A stretch of DNA of 30,152 nucleotides from CAYUJH01 sp964394585 (GTDB lineage Bacteria; Bacteroidota; Bacteroidia; Cytophagales; Flammeovirgaceae): positions 1-30,152 of the forward strand of contig CAYMYI010000047.1 of assembly GCA_964394585.1 (NCBI GenBank), given 5' to 3'. Below, piece after piece: positions 15,662-23,898 of this stretch. Each line of letters opens with the position of its first letter. Position 1 is the stretch's first letter. Below the pieces are notes generated by a model that saw only the letters and a list, made by a program, of their open reading frames with translations, was not told the DNA's origin and ran no database searches. The translations under genes were made by a program, and so were the position numbers.

Positions 15662-16711
15662 TTAACAGGTACTAAGGCTGATATGTTGATCAATAAATCG
15701 CCAAAATGCAGCAGGCTCATGCAACTGCACCTCAACGGGCAGTACAAAAATGGGAAGGTGGTGCAAATACGGAGCGGCAGCAACATCTTGCATTTTTACA
15801 GCATCTTTTTCTGTAGTAAGGATGGCAGTTTTTGCTTTAGAGAGCTGTTGGTAGCGCTGCACGATTTTCTTACAAACCGATGGCGTGTAGGGCTGATGAT
15901 CGTTCAAAAACAAGGTATCCCTAACGTGGAACTTTTGTTGCACCTCGTTATACATTTGTTTTGGTTGGGCTATCGAAGTAACTAATAACCAATGTGTATC
16001 GGCGTTAGGTAACGCCATTGCATTATATATAGCGCGTGGGTTTCCATACCGAAAGCTTGAAAAAAAAATGGGCGTATTTTGCTTACAATATGGCTGTATT
16101 TGCCGGCGGATGGTCTCTTTCTCTGTTGCCGCAAGTTCCATAGGGCACTTGGTAACTAAGATGGCATCGGCACGCTGTGTCCCTTTTCGGCTTTCGCGCA
16201 ACCGACCGAAAGGCAGCAAATAGTCGGTATAGAACAGGCGATCGTAGCGTGTGAGCAAAAGTGCTAGCGAAGGCTCAAGTGCCCGGTGTTGGAAGGCATC
16301 GTCTAGTACTACTAGCTGTGTTTGAGGCATTTGTTGAGCAATTGTTTGCATTCCTATTACTCGCTTTTCGCAAACTACCACTGGCACTTCGCCCGTAAAA
16401 CGCTGGTACACTTGCAACGGCTCGTCGCCTACGGTGCGAGCACTCTCTTTGGCTTGCACTTGCCGATATCCTTTGGTTGCCCTGCCATAACCTCTGCTCA
16501 ACATGGCGACTGCGTATTTTTTGCGGAGATACTCCAACAGTAACTCCGTATGAGGCGTTTTCCCAGTACCGCCTACAGTAAGGTTACCCAACACTAGCGC
16601 AAAAGGCTTCCGAAAACTTGTTGATGGCTTGTACTGCATATCGTACAGCCAATTGCGCAGTGCGGTAATACCGTGGTAAAGCCATGCGAAAGGAAGTAAA
16701 AGCCATTTCAT
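15662..16711 (-). CDS. lpxK: tetraacyldisaccharide 4'-kinase LpxK
   Basis: The 349-aa protein is LpxK, which phosphorylates the 4' position of the lipid A disaccharide at the inner face of the inner membrane. An N-terminal membrane helix (MKWLLLPFAWLYHGI) is followed by the P-loop segment LGNLTVGGTGKTPHTELL (about 40-57), AMLSRGYGR, VGDEPLQVYQR, the VVLDDAFQH motif with paired Asp (about 132-140), and a C-terminal region with ILTTEKDAVK. Length is typical. The frame opens to 16783, but that extension contains the terminator of the GldM-like operon, so the ATG at 16711 is the start. Presence of LpxK implies the cell makes 4'-phosphorylated lipid A, as most Gram-negatives do. Confidence 0.93.
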   Translation of the reverse strand: MKWLLLPFAWLYHGITALRNWLYDMQYKPSTSFRKPFALVLGNLTVGGTGKTPHTELLLEYLRKKYAVAMLSRGYGRATKGYRQVQAKESARTVGDEPLQVYQRFTGEVPVVVCEKRVIGMQTIAQQMPQTQLVVLDDAFQHRALEPSLALLLTRYDRLFYTDYLLPFGRLRESRKGTQRADAILVTKCPMELAATEKETIRRQIQPYCKQNTPIFFSSFRYGNPRAIYNAMALPNADTHWLLVTSIAQPKQMYNEVQQKFHVRDTLFLNDHQPYTPSVCKKIVQRYQQLSKAKTAILTTEKDAVKMQDVAAAPYLHHLPIFVLPVEVQLHEPAAFWRFIDQHISLSTC

Positions 16712-16763
16712 GCAGTAACTAAAAAGCGGTTGAAGGAAAATTTCTAATCTTTTTGGAAGGGTA

Positions 16764-16800
16764 CAAAAAAAGCGACTTTGCAAAGTAGCAAAAGTCGCTT
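16764..16800 (-). terminator. intrinsic terminator after the GldM-like genes
   Basis: Read on the minus strand, AAGCGACTTT and AAAGTCGCTT form a stem of about 10 bp, followed by a run of at least six T (the A-run at 16764-16769). It ends 23 nt beyond the stop of the GldM-like gene at 16823 and separates that pair from lpxK. Confidence 0.85.
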
Positions 16801-16822
16801 ATATATGTTTAGGAGAGGCTGC

Positions 16823-17734
16823 TTAGTTACTTCGGGTGATGGTAAATTCTCGTTCGAGGTTAAAAGTCCGATATCCATCAATAGCAGGTACTTTAAGGGT
16901 AGCAGTCCACATTTTTACAGCATTGCCATCTTCGTCGAAATCATCGGCTTTTGCGGCTATGCGTAACGTAGCCGATTGTTTATCATTGCTATAGCTCACT
17001 TCCCCATCGGGTGAGGTAACTTCGATTCCTGTCGTGAAATAGTTTCCTGAAAGCATCATGTTGGCTACGTAGTTCTCATCAGGGCTAACTACACCTGAAT
17101 GCGAAGCAAATGCAATGGTTACATCTGGCGTTTTATTTTCTTCGCATTCAATCTTTCTAATAAATTGATTCAGCAGTTCGTCTTCCATTTCGAAGCAAAA
17201 CGTACTGACCATTCCTTGCGATAAATCCCAGAAAATAGCGTCGCTATTTTGCAAATCGGCAAGATGCACCTCTTTGCCTAACACTTCGCTTTGGTATGGT
17301 ATCGGCGGAGCAAACGATTTGTTGTTAGTCGTCAGTGTGCTTAAGCTTTGGGCTAGCCCTCTAAAATTCCCTTCTATTCTATTGAGTGAAGAATCGGGAA
17401 GCGTTACAGAACCGCCTTTTTCTTGTAAAGCACTTTGCAGCCAAGCAGCATTTTTTATGTTCTCGAACGAAAGTTTGCGTGCGAGTTGCAGTTTATTTCT
17501 TAGCGAGTCGAACCCTTCTTGGTTTTTGCAGGCTTCAATTTGTTTCATCAAATAGTTGTACTTGCGCACTTTGGTAAAGCTGAGTTCTTCCAACTGTTTG
17601 TCCATTTGCTTTGCAGCTAGTGCTACGGCTTTTCGATCGGTTTCGCTAAATCCTGCCTGCGAGGTAATATCCAAGGCGGCAAATACAATCAAAACTACAA
17701 GCACTATATATAAAATGATATTTAAAATCTTCAT
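16823..17734 (-). CDS. GldM-like membrane-anchored periplasmic protein (second of two)
   Basis: The 303-aa protein has one N-terminal transmembrane helix (ILNIILYIVLVVLIVFAAL, about 3-21). A helical periplasmic region follows (about 30-150), then beta-rich modules (from about 155), including NYFTTGIEVTSPDGEVSYSND and TLRIAAKADDFDEDGN. Layout and C-terminal style resemble GldM, the periplasmic arm of the gliding/type IX secretion motor, but it is about 200 residues shorter than GldM and lacks an adjacent GldL. It follows its paralog by 25 nt and ends at a terminator, so the two form a unit. GldM kinship is moderate; it could be another anchored beta-domain protein. Confidence 0.55.
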   Translation of the reverse strand: MKILNIILYIVLVVLIVFAALDITSQAGFSETDRKAVALAAKQMDKQLEELSFTKVRKYNYLMKQIEACKNQEGFDSLRNKLQLARKLSFENIKNAAWLQSALQEKGGSVTLPDSSLNRIEGNFRGLAQSLSTLTTNNKSFAPPIPYQSEVLGKEVHLADLQNSDAIFWDLSQGMVSTFCFEMEDELLNQFIRKIECEENKTPDVTIAFASHSGVVSPDENYVANMMLSGNYFTTGIEVTSPDGEVSYSNDKQSATLRIAAKADDFDEDGNAVKMWTATLKVPAIDGYRTFNLEREFTITRSN

Positions 17735-17759
17735 GGCTATAATTCGAATGGTTAGGGGA

Positions 17760-18674
17760 TTAGTTTTTTTCTACACTAAACTCGTGAGTAGCTCCGTAGG
17801 TAGTATTTCCAAAAGGAGTTACAAGGGTAATGGCTGCCCTAAACGAATTATCTTTATACTCGGCAGGGTCAAGTTGCAACACACCTACGCCTGCTTCCGA
17901 GGGCACTGCCTTGTTGTCGATAGTCATGTAGTACCGAATGTTAGGATCTAACGCTCCAAAAGAAATTTCAGCTTCGTAAATATCGCCTTCTTCTACTCTT
18001 TTATTCGCCACATTAACGATAGGAACAATGCTATCAAAGGCGATATCAACATAATTGGCAATACTGCCGGCTGCTTCCATGGCTTTCCGCTCTAGGTTAG
18101 CCAACTCGTTTTCCATTCGGCTTAAGTTTATTAGAAACACTGCCAGCGACTTATCCTTAAAATACGTATTGAAATACTGATAAGAATTCAATTCGGTACC
18201 TTCAGGGTCTTTCAACAGCGTTGGGAAATCTTGCTCTGCAATGGCACTAACCGTATCGCTGTAGTTTTTCACTAAAAAAATGACTTCCAAGAGTTTCTGG
18301 TCATCAATGCTCACTTTCTTGTTGCGTCCGGTTACTTGTTCAGGGGTGCCGCCTACACTAGCAATCGCCTCGAGCCGTACTTTTTGCGACTTATCCAAAA
18401 CCTGCTGCGTCAGGCTCATGATTCCTTGCACTTTATCAAGCAACTGTACATCGCGCTCTCGGTTGTTGTTCATCACCACCAAGTTTTTCAAATTGGCAAA
18501 CATACGTTGGTTATCTTGGCGTTGTACTACAGTGAGGTACTGTGTAGAACCTGCCGACTCGACCATCATTTCGAGTTCGGTCGCAGATACAGGGCTAGGC
18601 ATAAATAATTTGTAGCCTGCATATAAAAGCCCTACAATTACAAGTAAGATAAGAGGTAGTTGAATTCGCTTCAT
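17760..18674 (-). CDS. GldM-like membrane-anchored periplasmic protein (first of two)
   Basis: This 304-aa protein has one N-terminal membrane helix (IQLPLILLVIVGLLYAGYKLF). A long helical periplasmic domain follows (about 35-205), then a beta domain (about 210-304). The segment around 205-304 follows the GldM pattern: a DSIVPIVNVANKRVEEGD strand, then YEAEISFGALDPNIRYYM, VGVLQLDPAEY and a final TLVTPFGNTTYGATHEFSVE. In the GldM family this region follows the helical domain and is repeated further; here it ends early. It precedes the related gene by 25 nt. GldK, GldL and GldN are not beside it, so it is not the main gld operon. The role may be a motor-related accessory or a distinct envelope protein. 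Confidence 0.58.
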   Translation of the reverse strand: MKRIQLPLILLVIVGLLYAGYKLFMPSPVSATELEMMVESAGSTQYLTVVQRQDNQRMFANLKNLVVMNNNRERDVQLLDKVQGIMSLTQQVLDKSQKVRLEAIASVGGTPEQVTGRNKKVSIDDQKLLEVIFLVKNYSDTVSAIAEQDFPTLLKDPEGTELNSYQYFNTYFKDKSLAVFLINLSRMENELANLERKAMEAAGSIANYVDIAFDSIVPIVNVANKRVEEGDIYEAEISFGALDPNIRYYMTIDNKAVPSEAGVGVLQLDPAEYKDNSFRAAITLVTPFGNTTYGATHEFSVEKN

Positions 18675-18925
18675 ATCCTTCAGTTTGGTTAATTCGGATG
18701 CGAAATACTCAAACTTTTACACGGTAAGCAAGCCTACAATTCAATACAAACCTTTGTTTAATAACATTTTAGCCTTTTTAACATCCTATTTTTTTAAGCG
18801 TATTCCCATAAACTTTCCTCATATGAAATAAGTATATTTATAAGAGTAGGAGTGCGTTTGTATCTGCTATACTGTTAGCGAGCCTATGGCAATCGGTGTT
18901 AGTATTTTTGAATTTTGACTATGCT

Positions 18926-19767
18926 ATGATGAATACTAAAGAAATGAAGGCGCTTATTTCGTTGCTTGACGACGAAGATCAAGAAGTTTCCAACCATGTT
19001 GAAAATAAAATTATCTCCTTAGGGAAATCAATTATTCCTTTTTTAGAAGCCGAATGGGAAAGTAATTTCAATCCTGTGATTCAGAAAAAGATCGAAGACT
19101 TAATCCATAGCTTGCAGTACCGCCAATTTGACGAACGGCTACAACATTGGGCCGAGCGCGACCGAAGTAATTTGCTGAAAGGCATGTGGGTGATTGCCAC
19201 GTACTTATACCCTGACCTTTCTTACAATAAATTACTCGAAGAAATCGAACAGTTGTACTACGAAGTTTGGTTAGAGTTGCGCAGCGATATGCACCCACTC
19301 GATCAGATCAAAATCTTTAACAGTATCTTCTTTGGGAAATTGCGCTTTAAAGCCAATATGCAGAATTTTCATGCGCCTAACAACTCTATGATTAATAGTG
19401 TGATTGAAAGCCGAAAAGGTAACCCCATCACGCTTTGCGTGGTGTATATGCTCATTGCCAATAAACTTNNNNNNNNNNGCCGGTGTATGGGGTCAACTTG
19501 CCCAATCTTTTCATCTTAACTTATAAAGACGAAAATGTGCAGTTCTACATTAACGTATTTAATAGAGGACTCATTTTTTCGCGCACCGATATTGATAAAT
19601 ACATCGCTCAATTGAACCTCAAAAAGTCAGATGCGTTTTATGAACCCTGCGATAATTTAGATATTGTAGTGCGGGCTTTCCGCAACCTAATTATTTCATT
19701 TGATAAGCTCGGCGATACCGATAAGGTCGAAGAGATGAAACATGCCTTACAGCTATTAGGCATTTGA
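18926..19767 (+). CDS. SirB1-type transglutaminase-like protein, interrupted by an assembly gap
   Basis: The gene reads as one protein of about 278 aa, broken by ten N at 19469-19478. The first 181 codons end in GNPITLCVVYMLIANKL, and the second part resumes as PVYGVNLPNLFILTY, together matching the conserved core of the SirB1/Transglut_core2 family, in which a Gly-Leu typically sits between. The downstream frame is shifted relative to the upstream one by the length of the N run, so the run is a placeholder. Function of this family is unclear in most bacteria. The start is taken at the ATG at 18926; one at 18929 and a GTG at 18896 are alternatives. The 3' end overlaps the convergent menE-like gene by 12 nt. 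Confidence 0.75.
19469..19478. other. assembly gap (ten N)
   Basis: Ten undetermined bases lie inside the transglutaminase-like gene. The surrounding frames imply a true length of 2, 5, 8 or 11 bases; five bases would restore KLGLPVYGVN, the pattern expected from the family. Confidence 0.9.
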
Positions 19768-20856
19768 TATCCACTGGGGTAATAGCTCTTTTACCTTTTG
19801 CCGGTTGTGTTTTTGAGTAGCGGTTTGCGGGATTTTATCGACATAGATAAGATGCTTGGGCACAGCGTACCGGTGTACGGTATCTCTTACATAATCTTTT
19901 ATTCTTTTTTCTTGGTTGCCTTGTAAAGAAGTGCCTTCTAACACCAAACAAATTGCCTCGCCCCACTGCTCGCTGGGCAACGAAGCGACCATCAGCTCCC
20001 TGGGCTTTATCCTTTCTGCAGCTAGGGCATCCTTCACTGCTTCTTCGATTCGTTCTGATGGTATTTTCACTCCCCCTGTATTGATAATGTTATCGAACCT
20101 ACCCAGCCAATGAAACTGTCTGCGGCTTTTTAACTGTACTAAATCGTTGGTAGTGAGCCAGCGGTGTTGGGTAACCGCTCCTTTTACCTGCAAGCAGCCT
20201 CGCGAGTCTATTGCAATTTCTACATTGGGTAGCGTAGTGTATTCGGTTTCTTCGGGTAATTTCCGCAGGGCGATATGCGATGCTGTTTCCGTCATCCCAT
20301 AGGTTTGATAAATCGGCAATTCCACTGTTTTTATTTTTTGCAGCAACGAAGCTGAAATAGGCGCTCCCCCTATCAAAATCGCTCTTGCTTGTGCTAGTTG
20401 GTCAGTCAGGTTTGCCGCAAAAATTTCCTGCAATTGTAATGGTACGAAAGCAAAAAAAGTAGGCACAGGATGAAGGGGCGATGGTTGTACAAACGGGTTC
20501 CGAGAAGGTTCCACCAAAATGGCTTTCATTTCAAATTCCATCGCCCTTAATAACATCATTTTACCGGCAATGTAGGTAGGGTCTAGGCAAACCAAAGCGG
20601 TATCTTCGGGAGTAAGCCGAAAGAAATTGCCCGTCCCTTGGGCACTTGCCTGCAACTGTTGTCTGGTAAGCTCAATGGACTTCGGCACCCCGGTAGAGCC
20701 TGAAGTCTGCATTTGAAAAATATGCTCGCCCGTAAGCCATGCATGGCAAAAGCTGAGCGCTTGTTGTACAAAAGCCGGCTGAGCACGCTGTATGTTACTA
20801 TCAGAACAAAGCGTTTCGGCATTCCATACGTTATGCTGAAAATGGAGTTGGAACAT
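19756..20856 (-). CDS. menE: MenE-like AMP-forming acyl-CoA ligase
   Basis: The 366-aa product is an AMP-binding (ANL) enzyme of compact size, as in O-succinylbenzoate-CoA ligase of Bacteroidota. Motifs are MQTSGSTGVPKSIEL (phosphate loop), YQTYGMTETASH (adenine-binding), TNDLVQL (Asp that binds ribose), GRFDNIINTGGVKI (hinge) and PQTATQKHNRQKVKELL, which holds the likely catalytic Lys near the end. MenE converts o-succinylbenzoate to its CoA ester in menaquinone synthesis, the usual quinone of this phylum. No other men genes are in the window, so the assignment rests on size and motifs. The ATG at 20856 is preferred to a TTG 12 nt upstream. It is divergent from the YwqK-type gene. Confidence 0.7.
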   Translation of the reverse strand: MFQLHFQHNVWNAETLCSDSNIQRAQPAFVQQALSFCHAWLTGEHIFQMQTSGSTGVPKSIELTRQQLQASAQGTGNFFRLTPEDTALVCLDPTYIAGKMMLLRAMEFEMKAILVEPSRNPFVQPSPLHPVPTFFAFVPLQLQEIFAANLTDQLAQARAILIGGAPISASLLQKIKTVELPIYQTYGMTETASHIALRKLPEETEYTTLPNVEIAIDSRGCLQVKGAVTQHRWLTTNDLVQLKSRRQFHWLGRFDNIINTGGVKIPSERIEEAVKDALAAERIKPRELMVASLPSEQWGEAICLVLEGTSLQGNQEKRIKDYVRDTVHRYAVPKHLIYVDKIPQTATQKHNRQKVKELLPQWISNA

Positions 20857-20953
20857 ACCCGATACCAAATGGTTTACTTTATACGTTTAGCATGGAAATT
20901 GAAGACTGTACCGCAACAATCCTTCGAAATACTTCCAACAAACATAGTACAAC

Positions 20954-22645
20954 ATGGGAAAACGTTTTGTTTGCTTGACACTCTTTGGGTGTCTTTCACT
21001 TTCACAATTCATAGTTTGCGCACAAATAGAAGGCCCCCAAATCGATTTCAGTGGGCAAAAAAAACCGGCTTACCAACCTTTCCAATTAGATAGCCTTGAA
21101 ATTGAACGCATACGCCTCGATAGCCTTGGGTGGACCAAAATAGTAAAGTACTATCCGGTAGACCCAGGCGACTTGCAAACCAACTCGCGCCGAATCCGTG
21201 AAGTGTATTTTGTGCAACGTGCCGACTCGAGCAAACGCGAAGGTGAGTATAAACTACTTTTCCCTACCATTGCCAAACCCGAAATTGTTGCCCATTATAA
21301 AAATGGCTTAAAACACGGTAAAGAAATAGAATACTACGAAAACGGTACGGTAAAATCAGAAACCAACTATGTGGAAGGTAAACGAGCCGGTTTGTACGTA
21401 AAACACGATGTTTATGGCAACACGAAAGTGATTGGCAAATTCGAAAACGATGTACTCGAAGGTAAAATGAAAAAATTCTATGGCCCTGGGCGTGTTGAAA
21501 CGGAAGTCTATTTCAAAAAAGGGAAAAGAGATGGCAAAATGCTTACCTATCATCAAAACGGCAACGTGATGATTGAGCAGTTTTACAAAAATGATAGTTT
21601 AAATGGCCCGGTAACAGTATTCAATCCAGAGGGCATCGTAACGCAAAAAGGCTTTTACCGCAACGATGTACTCGTTGATACCTTTCGCACTTTTTACACC
21701 GATGGGCAACTTGAAACATTGAGTGTTTTTAACGAGAATGGGCTACTGCATGGCGAAATGCAAAAGTTTTTTGAAGATGGAACCCTCAAAGAAAAACTTA
21801 CCTACGAAAACGGAAAGGAAGAAGGTGCCGCCATTACCTATTTCAGAAGTGGCAAAAAACGCACGGAAGCTTGGTTTGATGGCGGAGTCCTTATTGGAGA
21901 GTTTACCACCTACCACCCGAACGGGCAAATCGAAACGGTGGTAGAAACCAAAGAAGGTTCGCCCAACTCTGGCTCTTTCCGCACCTACACTCCCGATGGA
22001 ACACTGCTTGCCCAAGGCGAAATGTTTAATGGAATTCTCAATGGAGAAAACATAGGCTATTACCCCGATGGCAGCATTAAACACAAGTTTTTCTATCAAA
22101 TGGGCAAAAAACAAGGAGAAAACGTACAGTATTACCCCGATGGTACTCTTAAAGAACATATCGTAGCGAGCAATGGTGAACGCAACAAAATTGTAAAAGA
22201 ATACTACGAAAACGGGCAACTTAAGCGCAAAGAAGAATATCGTGGAGGCAAACGCTATGGGAATTGGGTAGAGTATTACCCTTCCGGGAATCTGGTCGTA
22301 GAAAAAACCTATGGCGAAAAAGGCTATCTCGATGGCATTTTAATTTCGTATTACGACAACGGCAATAAAAAATCGGAAACTCCTTTTATCGATGGGAAAG
22401 TAACCGGCATTCAAAAGGAGTACTACGAAGATGGTACCCTAAAAAAGGAAACGACCCACGAACGCGATGTAATCTTTGGTGTAGTCAAAGAATACGATAC
22501 GGCAGGCAAACTCCGTGTAAAAGGCGAATTAAACCGGTTCCGCAAAGTAGGAACATGGGAGTACTTCGATGAAAACGGGAAACTCATAAAAAAAGAAGTC
22601 TACGAAAAAGGTGAGCTACTAACCACAGAAACCCAAACGCAATAA
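20954..22645 (+). CDS. YwqK-like MORN-repeat exported protein
   Basis: The 563-aa protein has a signal peptide (MGKRFVCLTLFGCLSLSQF..., cut near VCAQ). About 20 degenerate repeats of 20-24 residues follow, of the form YYxNGxxKxExxYxxGKxxG, as in HGKEIEYYENGTVKSE and NGENIGYYPDGSIKHKFFY. This is the MORN-like pattern of the YwqK family, often annotated as an antitoxin-like protein, but a signal peptide and the length make a toxin-antitoxin role unlikely here. It is probably periplasmic or surface-associated with a repeat beta-sheet structure. It has no operon partner and is followed by a strong terminator. Confidence 0.82.
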   Translation: MGKRFVCLTLFGCLSLSQFIVCAQIEGPQIDFSGQKKPAYQPFQLDSLEIERIRLDSLGWTKIVKYYPVDPGDLQTNSRRIREVYFVQRADSSKREGEYKLLFPTIAKPEIVAHYKNGLKHGKEIEYYENGTVKSETNYVEGKRAGLYVKHDVYGNTKVIGKFENDVLEGKMKKFYGPGRVETEVYFKKGKRDGKMLTYHQNGNVMIEQFYKNDSLNGPVTVFNPEGIVTQKGFYRNDVLVDTFRTFYTDGQLETLSVFNENGLLHGEMQKFFEDGTLKEKLTYENGKEEGAAITYFRSGKKRTEAWFDGGVLIGEFTTYHPNGQIETVVETKEGSPNSGSFRTYTPDGTLLAQGEMFNGILNGENIGYYPDGSIKHKFFYQMGKKQGENVQYYPDGTLKEHIVASNGERNKIVKEYYENGQLKRKEEYRGGKRYGNWVEYYPSGNLVVEKTYGEKGYLDGILISYYDNGNKKSETPFIDGKVTGIQKEYYEDGTLKKETTHERDVIFGVVKEYDTAGKLRVKGELNRFRKVGTWEYFDENGKLIKKEVYEKGELLTTETQTQ

Positions 22646-22672
22646 CGAGTTACTTAAAAAAAAACACCCATC

Positions 22673-22698
22673 GCCTTCTATCCTTAGAAGGCTTTTTT
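22673..22698 (+). terminator. intrinsic terminator after the YwqK-like gene
   Basis: GCCTTCTA (22673-22680) pairs with TAGAAGGC (22685-22692) around a four-base loop, followed by six T. It isolates the YwqK-like gene from the LolA-like operon 26 nt further on. Confidence 0.9.
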
Positions 22699-22723
22699 AT
22701 GTTTGTGTCCCAAATTTTTGCAT

Positions 22724-23446
22724 ATGGTACGAATATCAATCATCAGTTTGTTTATACTTTTCGGGCAAATGCTTGTAGCCGACCAAGTTGCCTTTCAGCG
22801 CATTACCCTCGATATGGAACAGAAGATCCTGCAAAACAAACAAGTTACCGTTTCGAAAGCTCGTATTTATTACCAAGCCAATGGCGATATGGTAACGCAT
22901 ACCTCCTACCCCAAAGAGGTAATGATGGTGAACAATCGAAAAGGCTCGCTTTCCGTTTACAACCCTGAAACGCACACTGTAACACTTATTGAAAACTTCA
23001 TGTACAGCACTGAAAACTCCCAATTCTATTTTTTCCTGCAAAACAAGAAATCGGATATGGGGCTGAAAAACATGGGATTCCATTTGCAAGACACACAAAT
23101 GCAAGGCGATAAGATCATCACGTGGTGGGGCGCTCCTTCGGCAATGCGCAAAGTCTTAAAACGCATTATGCTAGTGCACGAAGCAGGAAACCCGGTATAC
23201 ATGAAATACATTGGAAACAATTACGAAGAAGTAAAAAAAGTGTACTATTACAATTACTTTAAAGAAGAAGGCATCAGTTTCCCTACCACAATCACACAGT
23301 TTGATTATTTACCCACAGGCGATTCCATCATAACGCGAACGGTCTATTCAAATTTTCAACTCAACGACGAGGTGCAAAGCGATATGTTTGATTATCAGAT
23401 TCCTGCCGATGCACAGCTTGTTGAATTCAAACCGGAAAAGCCATGA
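22724..23446 (+). CDS. LolA-like exported protein
   Basis: The 240-aa product (ATG at 22724) has a signal peptide (MVRISIISLFILFGQMLVAD). The rest looks like a LolA/outer-membrane lipoprotein carrier fold: QNKQVTVSKARIYYQANGDMV, KEVMMVNNRKGSLSVYNPET, NMGFHLQDTQMQGDKIITWW and YYYNYFKEEGISFPTTITQFDY. LolA-like proteins bind lipid or lipoprotein acyl chains in the periplasm. The relation is structural and remote, so the exact ligand is unknown. The stop overlaps the ATG of the YidD gene (ATGA at 23443-23446). Upstream TTG (22703) is a less likely start. Confidence 0.62.
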   Translation: MVRISIISLFILFGQMLVADQVAFQRITLDMEQKILQNKQVTVSKARIYYQANGDMVTHTSYPKEVMMVNNRKGSLSVYNPETHTVTLIENFMYSTENSQFYFFLQNKKSDMGLKNMGFHLQDTQMQGDKIITWWGAPSAMRKVLKRIMLVHEAGNPVYMKYIGNNYEEVKKVYYYNYFKEEGISFPTTITQFDYLPTGDSIITRTVYSNFQLNDEVQSDMFDYQIPADAQLVEFKPEKP

Positions 23447-23898
23447 GAATAGCTATTTGTTGTATAGGATTATGGTGGATAACTAGTGGGGGAATCTACT
23501 CACAAAACTTGCAGCAAGACCTTTTACTACTTGCCAATGCAAAGCAAGATACCGCTAGCACTCAAGTGCAAAAACCTAAAAAAAGTATAGGAGATGCGGT
23601 AAAACAATACAATCCGATTTCGCTTACGCTAAACGGGTTGCTTACGATGTATCAAAAAGTAATTTCACCTCAAATTTCTGCCGATTGCCTATACCACACA
23701 TCTTGTTCGCGATTTAGCCGTAAAGCCTTGGGAAGGTTTGGGGTGATAAAAGGAGCGTTTTTAAGTGCCGATCGGCTAAGCCGTTGCAACCGTGTAAGTG
23801 CTACTACACTGCATCCCTTACGGTTCAACGAAGAAGGCAAAGTAACCGACCCTATTGAGTGGTATAGTGTTAAGTATCATCGAAACCATACACATTAG
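23443..23898 (+). CDS. yidD: YidD-family protein with an N-terminal signal sequence
   Basis: The 151-aa protein contains a complete YidD (DUF37) core at about residues 62-125: LLTMYQKVISPQISADCLYH, then TSCSRFSRKALGRFGVIKG, and later LSRCN, matching E. coli YidD, including its three Cys. In E. coli YidD assists membrane-protein insertion with YidC from the cytoplasmic side. Here it is preceded by a signal peptide-like segment (MRIAICCIGLWWITSGGIYS) and a linker of about 40 residues, so the domain is probably exported. The canonical neighbours (rnpA, yidC) are absent. It overlaps both neighbours (ATGA, TAGTG), pointing to stoichiometric synthesis with the LolA-like and TPR proteins. Confidence 0.82.
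   Translation: MRIAICCIGLWWITSGGIYSQNLQQDLLLLANAKQDTASTQVQKPKKSIGDAVKQYNPISLTLNGLLTMYQKVISPQISADCLYHTSCSRFSRKALGRFGVIKGAFLSADRLSRCNRVSATTLHPLRFNEEGKVTDPIEWYSVKYHRNHTH

Noticed and set aside
16712..16783. LpxK start at 16783
   Set aside because: The extension contains the terminator stem of the preceding operon; the MKWLLLPF start at 16711 fits the family.
20954..22645. Toxin-antitoxin pair based on YwqK naming
   Set aside because: No toxin-like gene adjoins it and the protein has a signal peptide and many repeats.
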